From: Candidatus Rokuibacteriota bacterium
Lineage (GTDB): Bacteria; Methylomirabilota; Methylomirabilia; Rokubacteriales; CSP1-6
Reading direction: 5' to 3'
Length of the DNA: 58,350 bases
NCBI GenBank assembly: GCA_016184365.1
Contig: JACPCW010000081.1
Span: 1 to 58,350, forward strand
How positions within the stretch are numbered: position 1 is the first letter of the stretch; the number at the start of each line of letters is the position of its first letter. The position numbers were made by a program, and so were the translations under genes. The notes beneath the pieces are model-generated. The model worked only from the letters and a program-made list of their open reading frames with translations, did no database searches and was not told the origin of the DNA. This document shows positions 26,701 to 33,999 of this stretch, in pieces.

Positions 26701-27469
26701 CCGTGCCACCGGTGTCCCGGCGGCGGATGCCGAGCGCCGCGCGACGTACCGCATCTTCGGCTCGAAGCCGGGCAGCTACGGCTCCGGCCTCCTCCAGGTC
26801 ATCGACGCGGGCAACTGGAAGTCGCGCGCGGATCTCGTGGAGGTGTACCTGACGTGGGGGAGTTACGCCTACGGCGAGGACACCGACGGCGTCGTGGCGC
26901 GCGAGGACTACGCCCGCCAGCTCGCGCGCGCGGAGATCGCGGTGCAGAACCAGGACAACCGCGAGCACGACATCTTCGACTCCGACGACTACTTCCAGTA
27001 CCACGGCGGTCTCATCGCGGCGATCCGCGAGATCGCCGGCCGGCCGCCGGCCGCGTACTTCGGCGACTCGGCGAACCCGGCGCGTCCCGCCGTCCGCACG
27101 CTGTCCGAGGAGGCGCGGCGCGTCTTCCGCAGCCGCGTCGCGAATCCGAAGTGGATCGCGTCGATGAAGCGCCACGGCTACAAGGGCGCGTTCGAGCTGG
27201 CGGCGACCGTGGACTTCCTGTTCGGATACGACGCCACCGCCGACATCCTCGAGAACTGGATGTACGAGGAAGTCGCGCAGCGGTACGTGCTCGATCCGGA
27301 CACCCGGCGCTTCGTCAAAGAGTCGAACCCGTGGGCGCTCAAGCAGATGGCCGAGCGCCTGCTCGAGGCCGGCGCCCGCGGCCTCTGGAGCGAGCCGGAC
27401 CCCGCCACCCTGGAATCCCTGCGCGACGCCGTCCTGGAAGGCGAGGCCGCGGTGGAGGAACCGGATTGA
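23741..27469 (+). CDS. cobN: cobaltochelatase large subunit CobN
   Basis: Catalytic subunit of the ATP-dependent chelatase that inserts cobalt into hydrogenobyrinic acid a,c-diamide. The 1242 residues are near the usual 1250-1300. An N-terminal flavodoxin-like region (VSVHGYFTAGGVQNL-like, seen as VHGYFTAGGVQNL) leads into the CobN/BchH core: VLSNFPNRSSRVGNAVGLD, GNVFIGIQPARGFGENP and the hallmark HLGKHGNLEWLPGK near residue 533. The late block RIFGSKPGSYGSGL is typical. The GTG overlaps the btuD stop. No cobS/cobT-type AAA partners are present; the ChlI-ChlD fusion directly downstream probably fills that role. Magnesium chelatase BchH is excluded by context, as no chlorophyll genes are seen. 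Confidence 0.94.
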   Translation: MTARRLVVLVTADSEFAALQRARLALGAAGHAVRVVNVARQPLRGGSPELAALIAGATMIVGRWLGGRPAHGELLDALAAAARSGGPAFVAIPGERVPDPLVEAASTAPIETVRSVHGYFTAGGVQNLTECLKLLLGEAALPPVPIPESGRYEPDDVRVALPAGRVGILFYRAQYTVGDLDVVDAVARECARRGLEPVCAFTYSLRDEASDGAVPPTIRDHFLDAGGVPCVDAIVTLLSFSMAPLVDARFHAKRESLGSYLDALGVPVVQAIVASSFRDEWLGRVAGLEPRDVAMKVVMPEFDGRIIGPPVGFAERRTLPDGEIVETMPDLERVARLGELLERLIRLRHRPNREKRIAIVLSNFPNRSSRVGNAVGLDTPASAIVLLEALRAGGYDTGTSLPDEGDELLHTLVRRLPPAPEEASDEQLDGAVGAVHAAAVERYASELAPASAAGMREAWGAPPGDLFRRKDGALALPGLVFGNVFIGIQPARGFGENPTAIYHDPDLVPTWHYLAFYRWLRDEFRADAIVHLGKHGNLEWLPGKSLALSRACFPDALLEGMPLLYPFIINDPGEGTQAKRRAHAVIVDHLIPPMTRAETYDDLMKLEQLMDDFYRYRALDPGKVPAVEDTIWELIRKTRIDEDLGVAERPGDFDHLLQKIDGYLCELGDAQIRDGLHVLGRVPEGEQAVNLLSVMLRLPNGVAASLHAEIAHALGLRWDALLADRGVPFAGPVPPALRAEIGATVSHGRLVDAIEALAQRLIERCRVAAFETATIDTHLRAELGRETAGVAMVLRFACDVLWPAVARTGDEIRHLLDGLDGRHVPAGPSGAPTRGNAGVLPTGRNFYTVDVHTIPSPAAWDVGCRLGDSLLERHRQETGDWPETISMVIWGTSTMRTHGDDVAEALYLLGVRPVWQRESRRVVGLEIIPDAELGRPRIDVNVRISGFFRDAFPNVVAMLDRAVRLVARDGGDDNAVARHVRRDAEALRATGVPAADAERRATYRIFGSKPGSYGSGLLQVIDAGNWKSRADLVEVYLTWGSYAYGEDTDGVVAREDYARQLARAEIAVQNQDNREHDIFDSDDYFQYHGGLIAAIREIAGRPPAAYFGDSANPARPAVRTLSEEARRVFRSRVANPKWIASMKRHGYKGAFELAATVDFLFGYDATADILENWMYEEVAQRYVLDPDTRRFVKESNPWALKQMAERLLEAGARGLWSEPDPATLESLRDAVLEGEAAVEEPD

Positions 27470-27474
27470 GATTT

Positions 27475-27545
27475 CGAGACGCGACCCGGGTTTCCCGGGG
27501 CGCGGTGAGCGTCGGGGGTCTGGGGGCCATGTCGGGGCCCCCAGG
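27475..27545 (+). repeat. dispersed palindromic element, copy A (before chlI-chlD)
   Basis: Hairpin 1 is CCCGGG (27485-27490), loop TTT, CCCGGG (27494-27499). Linker GAGCGTCGGGGG follows. Hairpin 2 is CTGGGGGCC (27520-27528), loop ATGTCGG, GGCCCCCAG (27536-27544). It fills almost the whole cobN to chlI-chlD spacer. The ATG in the loop (27529) opens a 14-codon frame whose TGA overlaps the next ATG (TGATG). Confidence 0.85.
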
Positions 27546-27572
27546 TCAACCGATCGAGGAGCCCAACGAGTG

Positions 27573-29309
27573 ATGTCGCCCACGGTGTTTCCGTTCACCG
27601 CCGTCGTCGGACAGGAACGGCTCAAGCTGGCGCTGCGGCTGGTCGCGGTCGATCCGCGGATCGGCGGTGTGCTCGTCCGCGGCCCGAAGGGGATCGCGAA
27701 GTCGACGGCCGCGCGCTCGATCGCCGCGCTGCTCGCGCGCGTCGACGGCCGTGCGGTGCCGTTCGTCGATCTCCCGCTCGGCGCCACCGAGGACCGCGTG
27801 GTCGGCTCGCTCGACGTGACGCGCGCGCTGCGCGACGGTGAGCGCCGGTTCCAGCCCGGCCTCCTCGCGACCGCCCATGGCGGCGTGCTGTACGTCGACG
27901 AGGTCAACCTCCTGACCGACTATCTCGTCGACATCATCCTCGACGCCGCGGCGACCGGCGTGCTCGTCGTCGAGCGCGACGGCGTCTCGGAGCGGCTGGC
28001 CGCGCGGTTCCAGCTCGTCGGGACGATGAACCCGGAGGAAGGCGAGCTGCGACCGCAGCTCCTCGACCGCTTCGCACTCTGCGCCGACCTCGAGGACCTG
28101 ACGTCGGCCGAGGAGCGCAGCCTCGCGGTGCGCCGCCGGCTGCGCTTCGACGAGGATGCCGACGCGTTCTGGCGGGAGTTCGGGGCCGAGGAGACCGCGG
28201 AGGTCGAGCGGCTCGTGACCGCGCGGCACGCCCTGCCGCGGCTCGCGTTGCCGGATGCGCTGCTCGACGCCGCGTCTGCTCACGCGATCGCCCAGGGCGC
28301 CGTGGGCCTGCGCTCGGACCTGATCCTCTGCCGCGCGGCGCGCGCGCATGCCGCGCTGTCGGGCGCCGACGAGGTGACGTGGAAGGACGTCGAGGCCGTG
28401 GAAGCGCTCGTGCTCGCGCATCGCCGCACGCAGCCGCCGGACGACGGAGCGCCGGCGCGCGGCGATACGCCGCCGCCGAATCCGCCGGCGCCGGGTCCGC
28501 CGCGCGCGCCGACCGACGACCGCGAGCGCCGGTGGCAGCCGCGGCTGGACGCGCCCGCGCCGCGCGATGCCAGGAGTCCCAACGTCCCGCGCGCGTCGCA
28601 CGGGCCGACCACCGGGCGGTCGCGCGACCGCAGGCGGCGTCTCGTTCCGCTGGCCGACGGCCGCCTGCGTCGCGCGCTCGCCCATCGCGGCGATCTCGGT
28701 GTCGACGTGCACGCCACGCTGCTCGGCCGGGCGCTCGAAGGACCCCAGGCGCTCAGAAGTGTGCTGCGCCTCGACCGGCCGCCGATGTTCACCATCGTGT
28801 GCGCGGACGCCAGCGGCTCCATGGGCGGCGGCCGACGGATGGCGTACGCGAAAGGCGTGCTGGCGAGCGCGATGATCCGGGCGTATCAGCGCCGGCACAC
28901 CTTCGCGCTGGTGGCGTTTCGCGGCGCGGCCGCGTGCGAGGTCGTCGGACCCACGCGCGGACTCCGCACGATGCTCCATCGGATCGATGCGCTGCGGACC
29001 GGCGGCACGACGTCGGTGGCCGCCGGGCTCGAACGGACGATGATGCTGATCGCGCGCGAGCGCCGCCGCGAGCCCGCGCTGGCGACGAGCGTGATCGTCG
29101 TCACCGACGGTCGCGCCAATCGCTCGGTGCACGGCGCGCATCCGCTCGTCGAGGCGACGGCGGCGGCGCGCCGGCTGGCGGCGATGCCCGGCCTGCGATC
29201 ACGGGTGGTCGATTCGGATGCCGGCATGGTGCGGCTCGGCCTCGCCGAGTCGCTGGCGGCGGCCCTCGGCGCGGACGTCGAGCCGCTGCCGGGACGGAGC
29301 TCGCGATGA
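27573..29309 (+). CDS. magnesium-chelatase-type AAA/VWA fusion (ChlI-ChlD), cobaltochelatase partner
   Basis: A 578-residue protein joining both motor subunits of a metal chelatase. An AAA+ domain has Walker A GPKGIAKST (residues 38-46), DVTRALRDGERRFQPGLLA and Walker B VLYVDEVNLL, then GTMNPEEGELRPQLLDRF. A Pro-rich linker lies near residues 290-330. A C-terminal von Willebrand A domain has the metal-adhesion motif DASGSMGG near residue 412. Such fusions accompany CobN where CobS and CobT are absent. The ATG at 27573 has GAGGA 13 bases upstream and is preceded by a palindromic element. The 3' end overlaps cobO (ATGA). Confidence 0.92.
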   Translation: MSPTVFPFTAVVGQERLKLALRLVAVDPRIGGVLVRGPKGIAKSTAARSIAALLARVDGRAVPFVDLPLGATEDRVVGSLDVTRALRDGERRFQPGLLATAHGGVLYVDEVNLLTDYLVDIILDAAATGVLVVERDGVSERLAARFQLVGTMNPEEGELRPQLLDRFALCADLEDLTSAEERSLAVRRRLRFDEDADAFWREFGAEETAEVERLVTARHALPRLALPDALLDAASAHAIAQGAVGLRSDLILCRAARAHAALSGADEVTWKDVEAVEALVLAHRRTQPPDDGAPARGDTPPPNPPAPGPPRAPTDDRERRWQPRLDAPAPRDARSPNVPRASHGPTTGRSRDRRRRLVPLADGRLRRALAHRGDLGVDVHATLLGRALEGPQALRSVLRLDRPPMFTIVCADASGSMGGGRRMAYAKGVLASAMIRAYQRRHTFALVAFRGAAACEVVGPTRGLRTMLHRIDALRTGGTTSVAAGLERTMMLIARERRREPALATSVIVVTDGRANRSVHGAHPLVEATAAARRLAAMPGLRSRVVDSDAGMVRLGLAESLAAALGADVEPLPGRSSR

Positions 29310-30001
29310 CCGCCGACGACCGCGTACCCGAGAAAGGTGTCGAGGGGCACGTCGAGCGCGAAGTCGAGGCGCGCCCCGGGTCCCCCGGGGCGGGCCGAGC
29401 GTCGGGGGGTGTGGGCCATGTCGGGGCCCCCCACGAGGTGGTCACCCGCGCCTCCGGCGATCGCGCGGAGGCGCCGCAGAAGCGGAAGGGGCTGGTCGTC
29501 GTCAACACGGGCGACGGGAAGGGCAAGACGACCGCCGCGCTCGGGCTCGCATTCCGCGCGCTCGGACACCGGATGCGCGTCGTCGTGATCCAGTTCATCA
29601 AGGGGCAGTGGACGCCGGGCGAGATCAAGGCGGCGCGCCGCCTGGCGCCGGAGCTCGAAGTCCACGCCCTCGGCGACGGCTTCACGTGGGTCACGAAAAA
29701 CCCGGAGCAGGACCGCGCGACGACGCGCGAGATCTGGGACGCGGCCGCGGCGAAGATCCTGTCCGGCGACTACGACCTCGTGATCCTGGACGAAGCGAAC
29801 GTGGCGATGAAGCACGGGTACCTCGATCCCGCCGAGGTCATCGACGTTCTCGGGCGCCGCGGGCCGCTCGTCCACGTCGTGCTGACGGGCCGGGGCGCGC
29901 CGCCGGCCATCGTCGACTTCGCCGATCTCGTGTCCGAGATCCGCGCGGTGAAGCACCCGTATCGTCAGGGGGTCAGGGCGCAGAAGGGCATCGAGTTCTA
30001 G
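29306..30001 (+). CDS. cobO: cob(I)yrinic acid a,c-diamide adenosyltransferase, with element-derived N-terminus
   Basis: Transfers adenosyl from ATP to cob(I)yrinic acid a,c-diamide. The CobA/CobO core begins near residue 62: GLVVVNTGDGKGKTTAALGL with its unusual ATP P-loop, VVIQFIKGQWTPGE, and LVILDEANVAMKHGYL. It ends HPYRQGVRAQKGIEF. The ATG at 29306 overlaps the upstream stop. That start gives a roughly 60-residue N-terminal extension that includes the translated palindromic element (VEARPGSPGAGRASGG then VGHVGAPH). An internal GTG start near 29439 is possible and would remove it. The 231-residue total exceeds the usual 190-200 by the insert. Confidence 0.93.
   Translation: MTADDRVPEKGVEGHVEREVEARPGSPGAGRASGGVGHVGAPHEVVTRASGDRAEAPQKRKGLVVVNTGDGKGKTTAALGLAFRALGHRMRVVVIQFIKGQWTPGEIKAARRLAPELEVHALGDGFTWVTKNPEQDRATTREIWDAAAAKILSGDYDLVILDEANVAMKHGYLDPAEVIDVLGRRGPLVHVVLTGRGAPPAIVDFADLVSEIRAVKHPYRQGVRAQKGIEF
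29363..29433 (+). repeat. dispersed palindromic element, copy B (inside cobO 5' end)
   Basis: Hairpin 1 is CGCCCCGG (29372-29379) with CCGGGGCG (29385-29392). The linker is GAGCGTCGGGGGG. Hairpin 2 is GTGGGCC (29411-29417), loop ATGTCGG, GGCCCCCCAC (29425-29434). It lies in frame within the predicted cobO N-terminus, codons about 20 to 43. Confidence 0.85.
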
Positions 30002-30007
30002 GACTCG

Positions 30008-31870
30008 ATGGGTCGACGCGTCGTCCTGCTGTCGATGCTCCTGACCACACTCGCGACGCCGGGTATGGCGCAGACCGTGACGTCAGTGGAGCCCGTGGTG
30101 GTGACGGCGACGAAGATCGAGACGCCCGCCGAGCGGCTCGGCGCCTCGACGACCGTGATCACCGAGGAGGAGCTGCAGGCGCGCGGGTATCAGACGGTCG
30201 GCGACGCCCTCCGGCACGTGCCCGGTGTCGACGTGCAGCGGCAGGGCGGTCCCGGCAAGAACACGACGATCCGCATCCGCGGCGCCGGGCCCGACCAGGT
30301 GCAGGTGCTGGTCGACGGCATGCGCGTCAAGAGCGCGACGACGGGAGATTTCAACTTCGCGACGCTGGGCATCGGCGCGATCGAGCGCATCGAGATCGTG
30401 CGCGGTCCGCAGTCGAGCCTCTATGGCGCCGACGCCGTCGGGGGGGTCGTCAACATCGTGACGAAACGCGGCAAGGGCCCGTTCTCGGCGACGGTGGCGC
30501 TCGACGGCGGCAACTACGAGACCCACCGCCAGGACGTGTCGCTGAGCGGCGCCGTGAAGCGCTTCGACTACGCGTTCGGCGCCTCCGCGTACGAAACGGG
30601 AGGCCAGTTCAAGAACGACGACGCGGAGCAGCAGGGGCTCACGGGCCGGGTCGGCGTGACGCCGTGGACCGGCGGATCGGCGTCACTCAGCGCCCGCTAC
30701 GCGAAGTCGTCCACCGATCTTCCGGTGAACGATCCGATCGTCGCCAGGCCGCCGCACTTCGTGCTGGACCCGGACGCGCAGCAGCAGAACGAGCTGGCCA
30801 TCGTCGCGCTCGAAGCGGCGCAGAAAGCTCCCGCATGGCACGAGATGCGCCTGCGCTTCGGACAGATGTGGAGCGATCGTGGCTTCCAGGACCCGCTCAC
30901 CCCCGGCGTGGACCGTCGCCGCACGATCTCGCAGATCAACAACCGCCGCCGCGAGCTCGAGCTGATCGACCACCTCCACCTCGAACCGTGGACGACGCTC
31001 ACGCTCGGTGTCGAACGGCGCGAGGAGTGGGCGTACAGCCGCGGGTCGTTCACCCGGTCCGTCGAGACGCGGTCGGCGCTGGTTCAGAACGAGGTTCGCC
31101 TCTTCGACCGGCTGTTCCTGTCAGGCGGCGCGCGCATCGAGGACCACGAGATGTTCGGCACGGCGACGACGCCGAGGGGCGGCGCGGCGCTGCTCGTGAA
31201 GGAGTCCGGCACGAAGCTGAAGGGCAGCTGGTCGCGCGCCTTCCGCGCTCCGACGCTCAACGATCTGTTCTTCCCGGGCTTCGGCAATCCCGAGCTCACA
31301 CCGGAGCGCAGCGAGAGCTGGGACGCCGGGGTGGAGCAGCGCCTCTGGAGCAACCGGGCCCGCGTGGAGCTCACCTACTTTCGGACGAGCTCCCACGACC
31401 TCATTCAGAACGTCCGCGTGGCGGGCACGCTCAGGCCGCAGAACGTCGGACGCGCGGTCACCCGGGGGCTCGAGTTCGGCACCTCGGCCGACCTGCCGAA
31501 GGAGGTCTCCGTCGGCGTGAACTACACGTTCACCGAGGCCGAGGACCTGACGAACCGCCTGCCGCTCCGGCGGCTGCCGCGGCACCGGTGGAACGCCAGC
31601 GCGGCATTCTCGCCGCATCGCACGGTGTCGCTCTTCGTCGAGGGACACGTCGTGTCGAGTCTCTTCGAGTCGACCGATCTGCCGCGCAACCCCGGCTATC
31701 ACCGTCTCGACGCCGGTGGCACGTGGCGGTTCCTGGCGAAACACGGCACGTGGCCGGGGCTCGCGCTCACGGTACGCGCGCAGAACCTGACCGACGAGAC
31801 GTATTCCGAGACGCTCGGGTTTCGCGCACCGGGCGTGAACGTGCTCATCGGCGTCCGGGCGACCTACTGA
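30008..31870 (+). CDS. btuB: TonB-dependent vitamin B12/corrinoid receptor (second copy)
   Basis: Outer-membrane receptor of 620 residues: signal peptide ending GMAQ, TonB box PVVVTATKIETP, plug (LQARGYQTVGDALRHVPGVD, TTIRIRGAGPDQVQVLVDGM, RIEIVRGPQSSLYGADAVGG) and a barrel ending VRATY. Its plug is closer to canonical BtuB (SSLYGADAVGGVVNI) than the copy at 16699. It has no riboswitch directly in front and presumably depends on riboswitch 2 about 13 kb upstream, or on an internal promoter that I could not see. The stop overlaps the next ATG. Confidence 0.93.
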   Translation: MGRRVVLLSMLLTTLATPGMAQTVTSVEPVVVTATKIETPAERLGASTTVITEEELQARGYQTVGDALRHVPGVDVQRQGGPGKNTTIRIRGAGPDQVQVLVDGMRVKSATTGDFNFATLGIGAIERIEIVRGPQSSLYGADAVGGVVNIVTKRGKGPFSATVALDGGNYETHRQDVSLSGAVKRFDYAFGASAYETGGQFKNDDAEQQGLTGRVGVTPWTGGSASLSARYAKSSTDLPVNDPIVARPPHFVLDPDAQQQNELAIVALEAAQKAPAWHEMRLRFGQMWSDRGFQDPLTPGVDRRRTISQINNRRRELELIDHLHLEPWTTLTLGVERREEWAYSRGSFTRSVETRSALVQNEVRLFDRLFLSGGARIEDHEMFGTATTPRGGAALLVKESGTKLKGSWSRAFRAPTLNDLFFPGFGNPELTPERSESWDAGVEQRLWSNRARVELTYFRTSSHDLIQNVRVAGTLRPQNVGRAVTRGLEFGTSADLPKEVSVGVNYTFTEAEDLTNRLPLRRLPRHRWNASAAFSPHRTVSLFVEGHVVSSLFESTDLPRNPGYHRLDAGGTWRFLAKHGTWPGLALTVRAQNLTDETYSETLGFRAPGVNVLIGVRATY

Positions 31871-32448
31871 TGTTCACCGTCGGCGAGCTCACCCGCGTCG
31901 TGCTGATGTGCGGTCTGCCCGCGTCGGGCAAGACGACGACCGCCGAACGGATTCACCACGCGATCGGCGGCAGGTTGATCCGGAGCTGCGACGTCTATGC
32001 GGCGCTCGGCATCGATCTGCCGGCGTGGGTCAGGCGCACCCGCGGATTCACGCGCGGCGTGGACGCGTATCTCGCCGAGCGCGATCTCGCGTACGACGTG
32101 ATGGCGCGCGAGCTGGCGGCGCATCTCGGCGCGACCTCGGGCCCGGTGATCGTCGACGCCGTGCACGGCGAGCGGGCGAAGCGGCAGCGCGTCTACGACG
32201 TCTGCGCGGCGCACGATGCCGCAGCCACCCTCGTCTGGTGCCGGTGCGACGACGCGAACGAGGTGGCGCGGCGGTTCGCCGCCCGGCGCGGCCGCGAGCG
32301 CGTACCGGAGAACGAGGCGTCGGACCTCTCGGTCCACGCGCACATCCGCAGTCTCTGGGAGGACCCGTGGCAGGACGCGTCCGTCGTCGCGGGCGCCGTG
32401 CGCCTCCTCGTGCACGAGACATCGGCACGCGAGGTCGGCACGTCGTGA
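31870..32448 (+). CDS. P-loop kinase-like protein of the AAA_33/zeta-toxin type
   Basis: A 192-residue protein with an N-terminal Walker A GLPASGKTT (near residues 15-23) and an acidic VIVDAVHGERAKRQRVYD block near residue 95. WCRCDDANEVARRFAARRG near residue 125 resembles the lid Arg cluster of small-molecule kinases such as chloramphenicol phosphotransferase, polynucleotide kinase and AAA_33 proteins. The substrate is unknown. It is locked between btuB and cobQ by start-stop overlaps on both sides, so a role in corrinoid metabolism (for example phosphorylating an aminopropanol-arm or base-ribose precursor) is a plausible inference. Confidence 0.75.
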   Translation: MFTVGELTRVVLMCGLPASGKTTTAERIHHAIGGRLIRSCDVYAALGIDLPAWVRRTRGFTRGVDAYLAERDLAYDVMARELAAHLGATSGPVIVDAVHGERAKRQRVYDVCAAHDAAATLVWCRCDDANEVARRFAARRGRERVPENEASDLSVHAHIRSLWEDPWQDASVVAGAVRLLVHETSAREVGTS

Positions 32449-33998
32449 AGGCGCCGTGCCTCATGGTGCAGGGGACGGCGTCCGGCGTCGGCAAGAGCCT
32501 GATCGCCACCGCGCTCTGTCGTCTGTTCGCGACCTCGGGCTATCGCGTGGCGCCGTTCAAGTCCCAGAACATGGCGCTCAACGCCGCGGTCACCGCCGAC
32601 GGGGCGGAGATCGGCCGCGCCCAGGCCGCGCAGGCGGAAGCCGCCGGCATCGAGCCGACCGCCGACATGAACCCGATCCTGCTCAAACCCGAGTCGGACC
32701 ATCGCTCGCAGGTCGTCGTGCACGGCGTGGTGAGGACGACCGTCGACTTCCGCGCCTACCAGACGCTGCGAGCCGATCTGGCGCCGCTCGTGGTCGAGAG
32801 CCTCGACCGCCTGCGGCGCGCCTACGACCTCGTCGTCATCGAGGGCGCCGGCAGCCCGGCCGAGATCAACCTGCACGACACCGAGATCGTCAACATGTGG
32901 GTCGCGCGTCAGGCCGATGCGCGTGTCCTCCTCGTCGGCGACATCGAGCGCGGCGGCGTGTTCGCCTCGCTGGTCGGCACGGTGGAGCTCGTGGCGCCGG
33001 AGGACCGTGCTCGCATCGGCGGCTTCATCATCAATAAATTCCGCGGGGATCCGGAGATCCTCGCCCCGGGCTTGCGGATGCTGTCCGAGCGGACCGGCAT
33101 TCCCGTGCTCGGCGTGCTGCCCGTCCTCGACGAGCGTCTCGTCCCCGCGGAGGACTCCCTCGACCTCGATGCGATTGCGCGCGGATCGGAGGCCGGAACG
33201 AACGGCGCGCCGTGCATCGACATCGCCGTCGTCCGACTGCCGCGCATCGCGAACTTCGACGATTTCGAGCCGCTGGCGGTCGAGCCAGGCGTTCGCGTGC
33301 ACTGGGCGACGAGCGCGGCCGATCTCGCGGGCGCCGATCTCGTCGTGCTGCCCGGCAGCAAGAGCACGATCGCCGACCTCCGGTGGTTGCGGGAGACCGG
33401 TCTCGCCGGTGCGGTGACCTCCGCGGCGGCCGATGGCCGCGCCGTGCTCGGTGTCTGCGGCGGCTATCAGATGCTCGGTCGTGAGCTGCGGGATCCCGAC
33501 GGCGTCGAGACCACCGGCGAAACGGCGCCGGGCCTGGGCCTCCTGCCGGTCGTCACGACGTTCGAGCGCGCCAAGCGGACGATCCGGGTGCGCGGGACCG
33601 TCGCCGACAGCGTGGGCCTCTTCGGGCGTGCGCGCGGCGCCGCGATCAACGCGTACGAGATCCACGCCGGCCGCACGACCGCCGACGCCGCCGGCGCCCG
33701 GTCGCCGTTCACGATCACCGACCGTGCGGGCGAGCCGGTCGCCGATCCCGACGGGCTCAGCGCCGGCGACGGGCGCATCGTCGGCACGTACCTGCACGGT
33801 CTGTTCGCAAACGCGCGGGTTCGGCGCGCACTGCTCGAGGACCTTGCCGTCCGGCGCGGCGTGGCGTGCGATCCGCGCTGGGGCACGGAGGTCGATCCCG
33901 CGGCGCGTTACGATCGTCTCGCGACCGTCGTCGCGCAGGCGCTCGACATGGCCGCCGTCGCGCGCCTGGCCGGGATCGACTGGCGGCCGAGGGGATGA
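32445..33998 (+). CDS. cobQ: cobyric acid synthase
   Basis: Glutamine-dependent amidation of the b, d, e and g side chains of adenosylcobyrinic acid a,c-diamide. The 517-residue protein has the N-terminal P-loop GTASGVGKS, SQNMALNAAVTADGAEIGRA, and IEGAGSPAEINL. The C-terminal amidotransferase domain has VLPGSKSTIADL, the nucleophile in GVCGGYQMLG, and the His in GTYLHGLF. The GTG at 32445 overlaps the kinase stop. Full length and intact motifs. Confidence 0.96.
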   Translation: MKAPCLMVQGTASGVGKSLIATALCRLFATSGYRVAPFKSQNMALNAAVTADGAEIGRAQAAQAEAAGIEPTADMNPILLKPESDHRSQVVVHGVVRTTVDFRAYQTLRADLAPLVVESLDRLRRAYDLVVIEGAGSPAEINLHDTEIVNMWVARQADARVLLVGDIERGGVFASLVGTVELVAPEDRARIGGFIINKFRGDPEILAPGLRMLSERTGIPVLGVLPVLDERLVPAEDSLDLDAIARGSEAGTNGAPCIDIAVVRLPRIANFDDFEPLAVEPGVRVHWATSAADLAGADLVVLPGSKSTIADLRWLRETGLAGAVTSAAADGRAVLGVCGGYQMLGRELRDPDGVETTGETAPGLGLLPVVTTFERAKRTIRVRGTVADSVGLFGRARGAAINAYEIHAGRTTADAAGARSPFTITDRAGEPVADPDGLSAGDGRIVGTYLHGLFANARVRRALLEDLAVRRGVACDPRWGTEVDPAARYDRLATVVAQALDMAAVARLAGIDWRPRG

Positions 33999-33999
33999 G

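Noticed and set aside
23642..27907. A 1421-codon open frame on the minus strand opposite cobN
   Set aside because: It is a shadow created by high GC. Its translation is dominated by Arg/His/Asp/Val with no domain, while the plus strand carries a textbook CobN.
23741..29309. Magnesium chelatase for chlorophyll (BchH with BchI/BchD)
   Set aside because: All neighbours are cobalamin genes under a cobalamin riboswitch and no bacteriochlorophyll gene is present; CobN-type motifs fit better.
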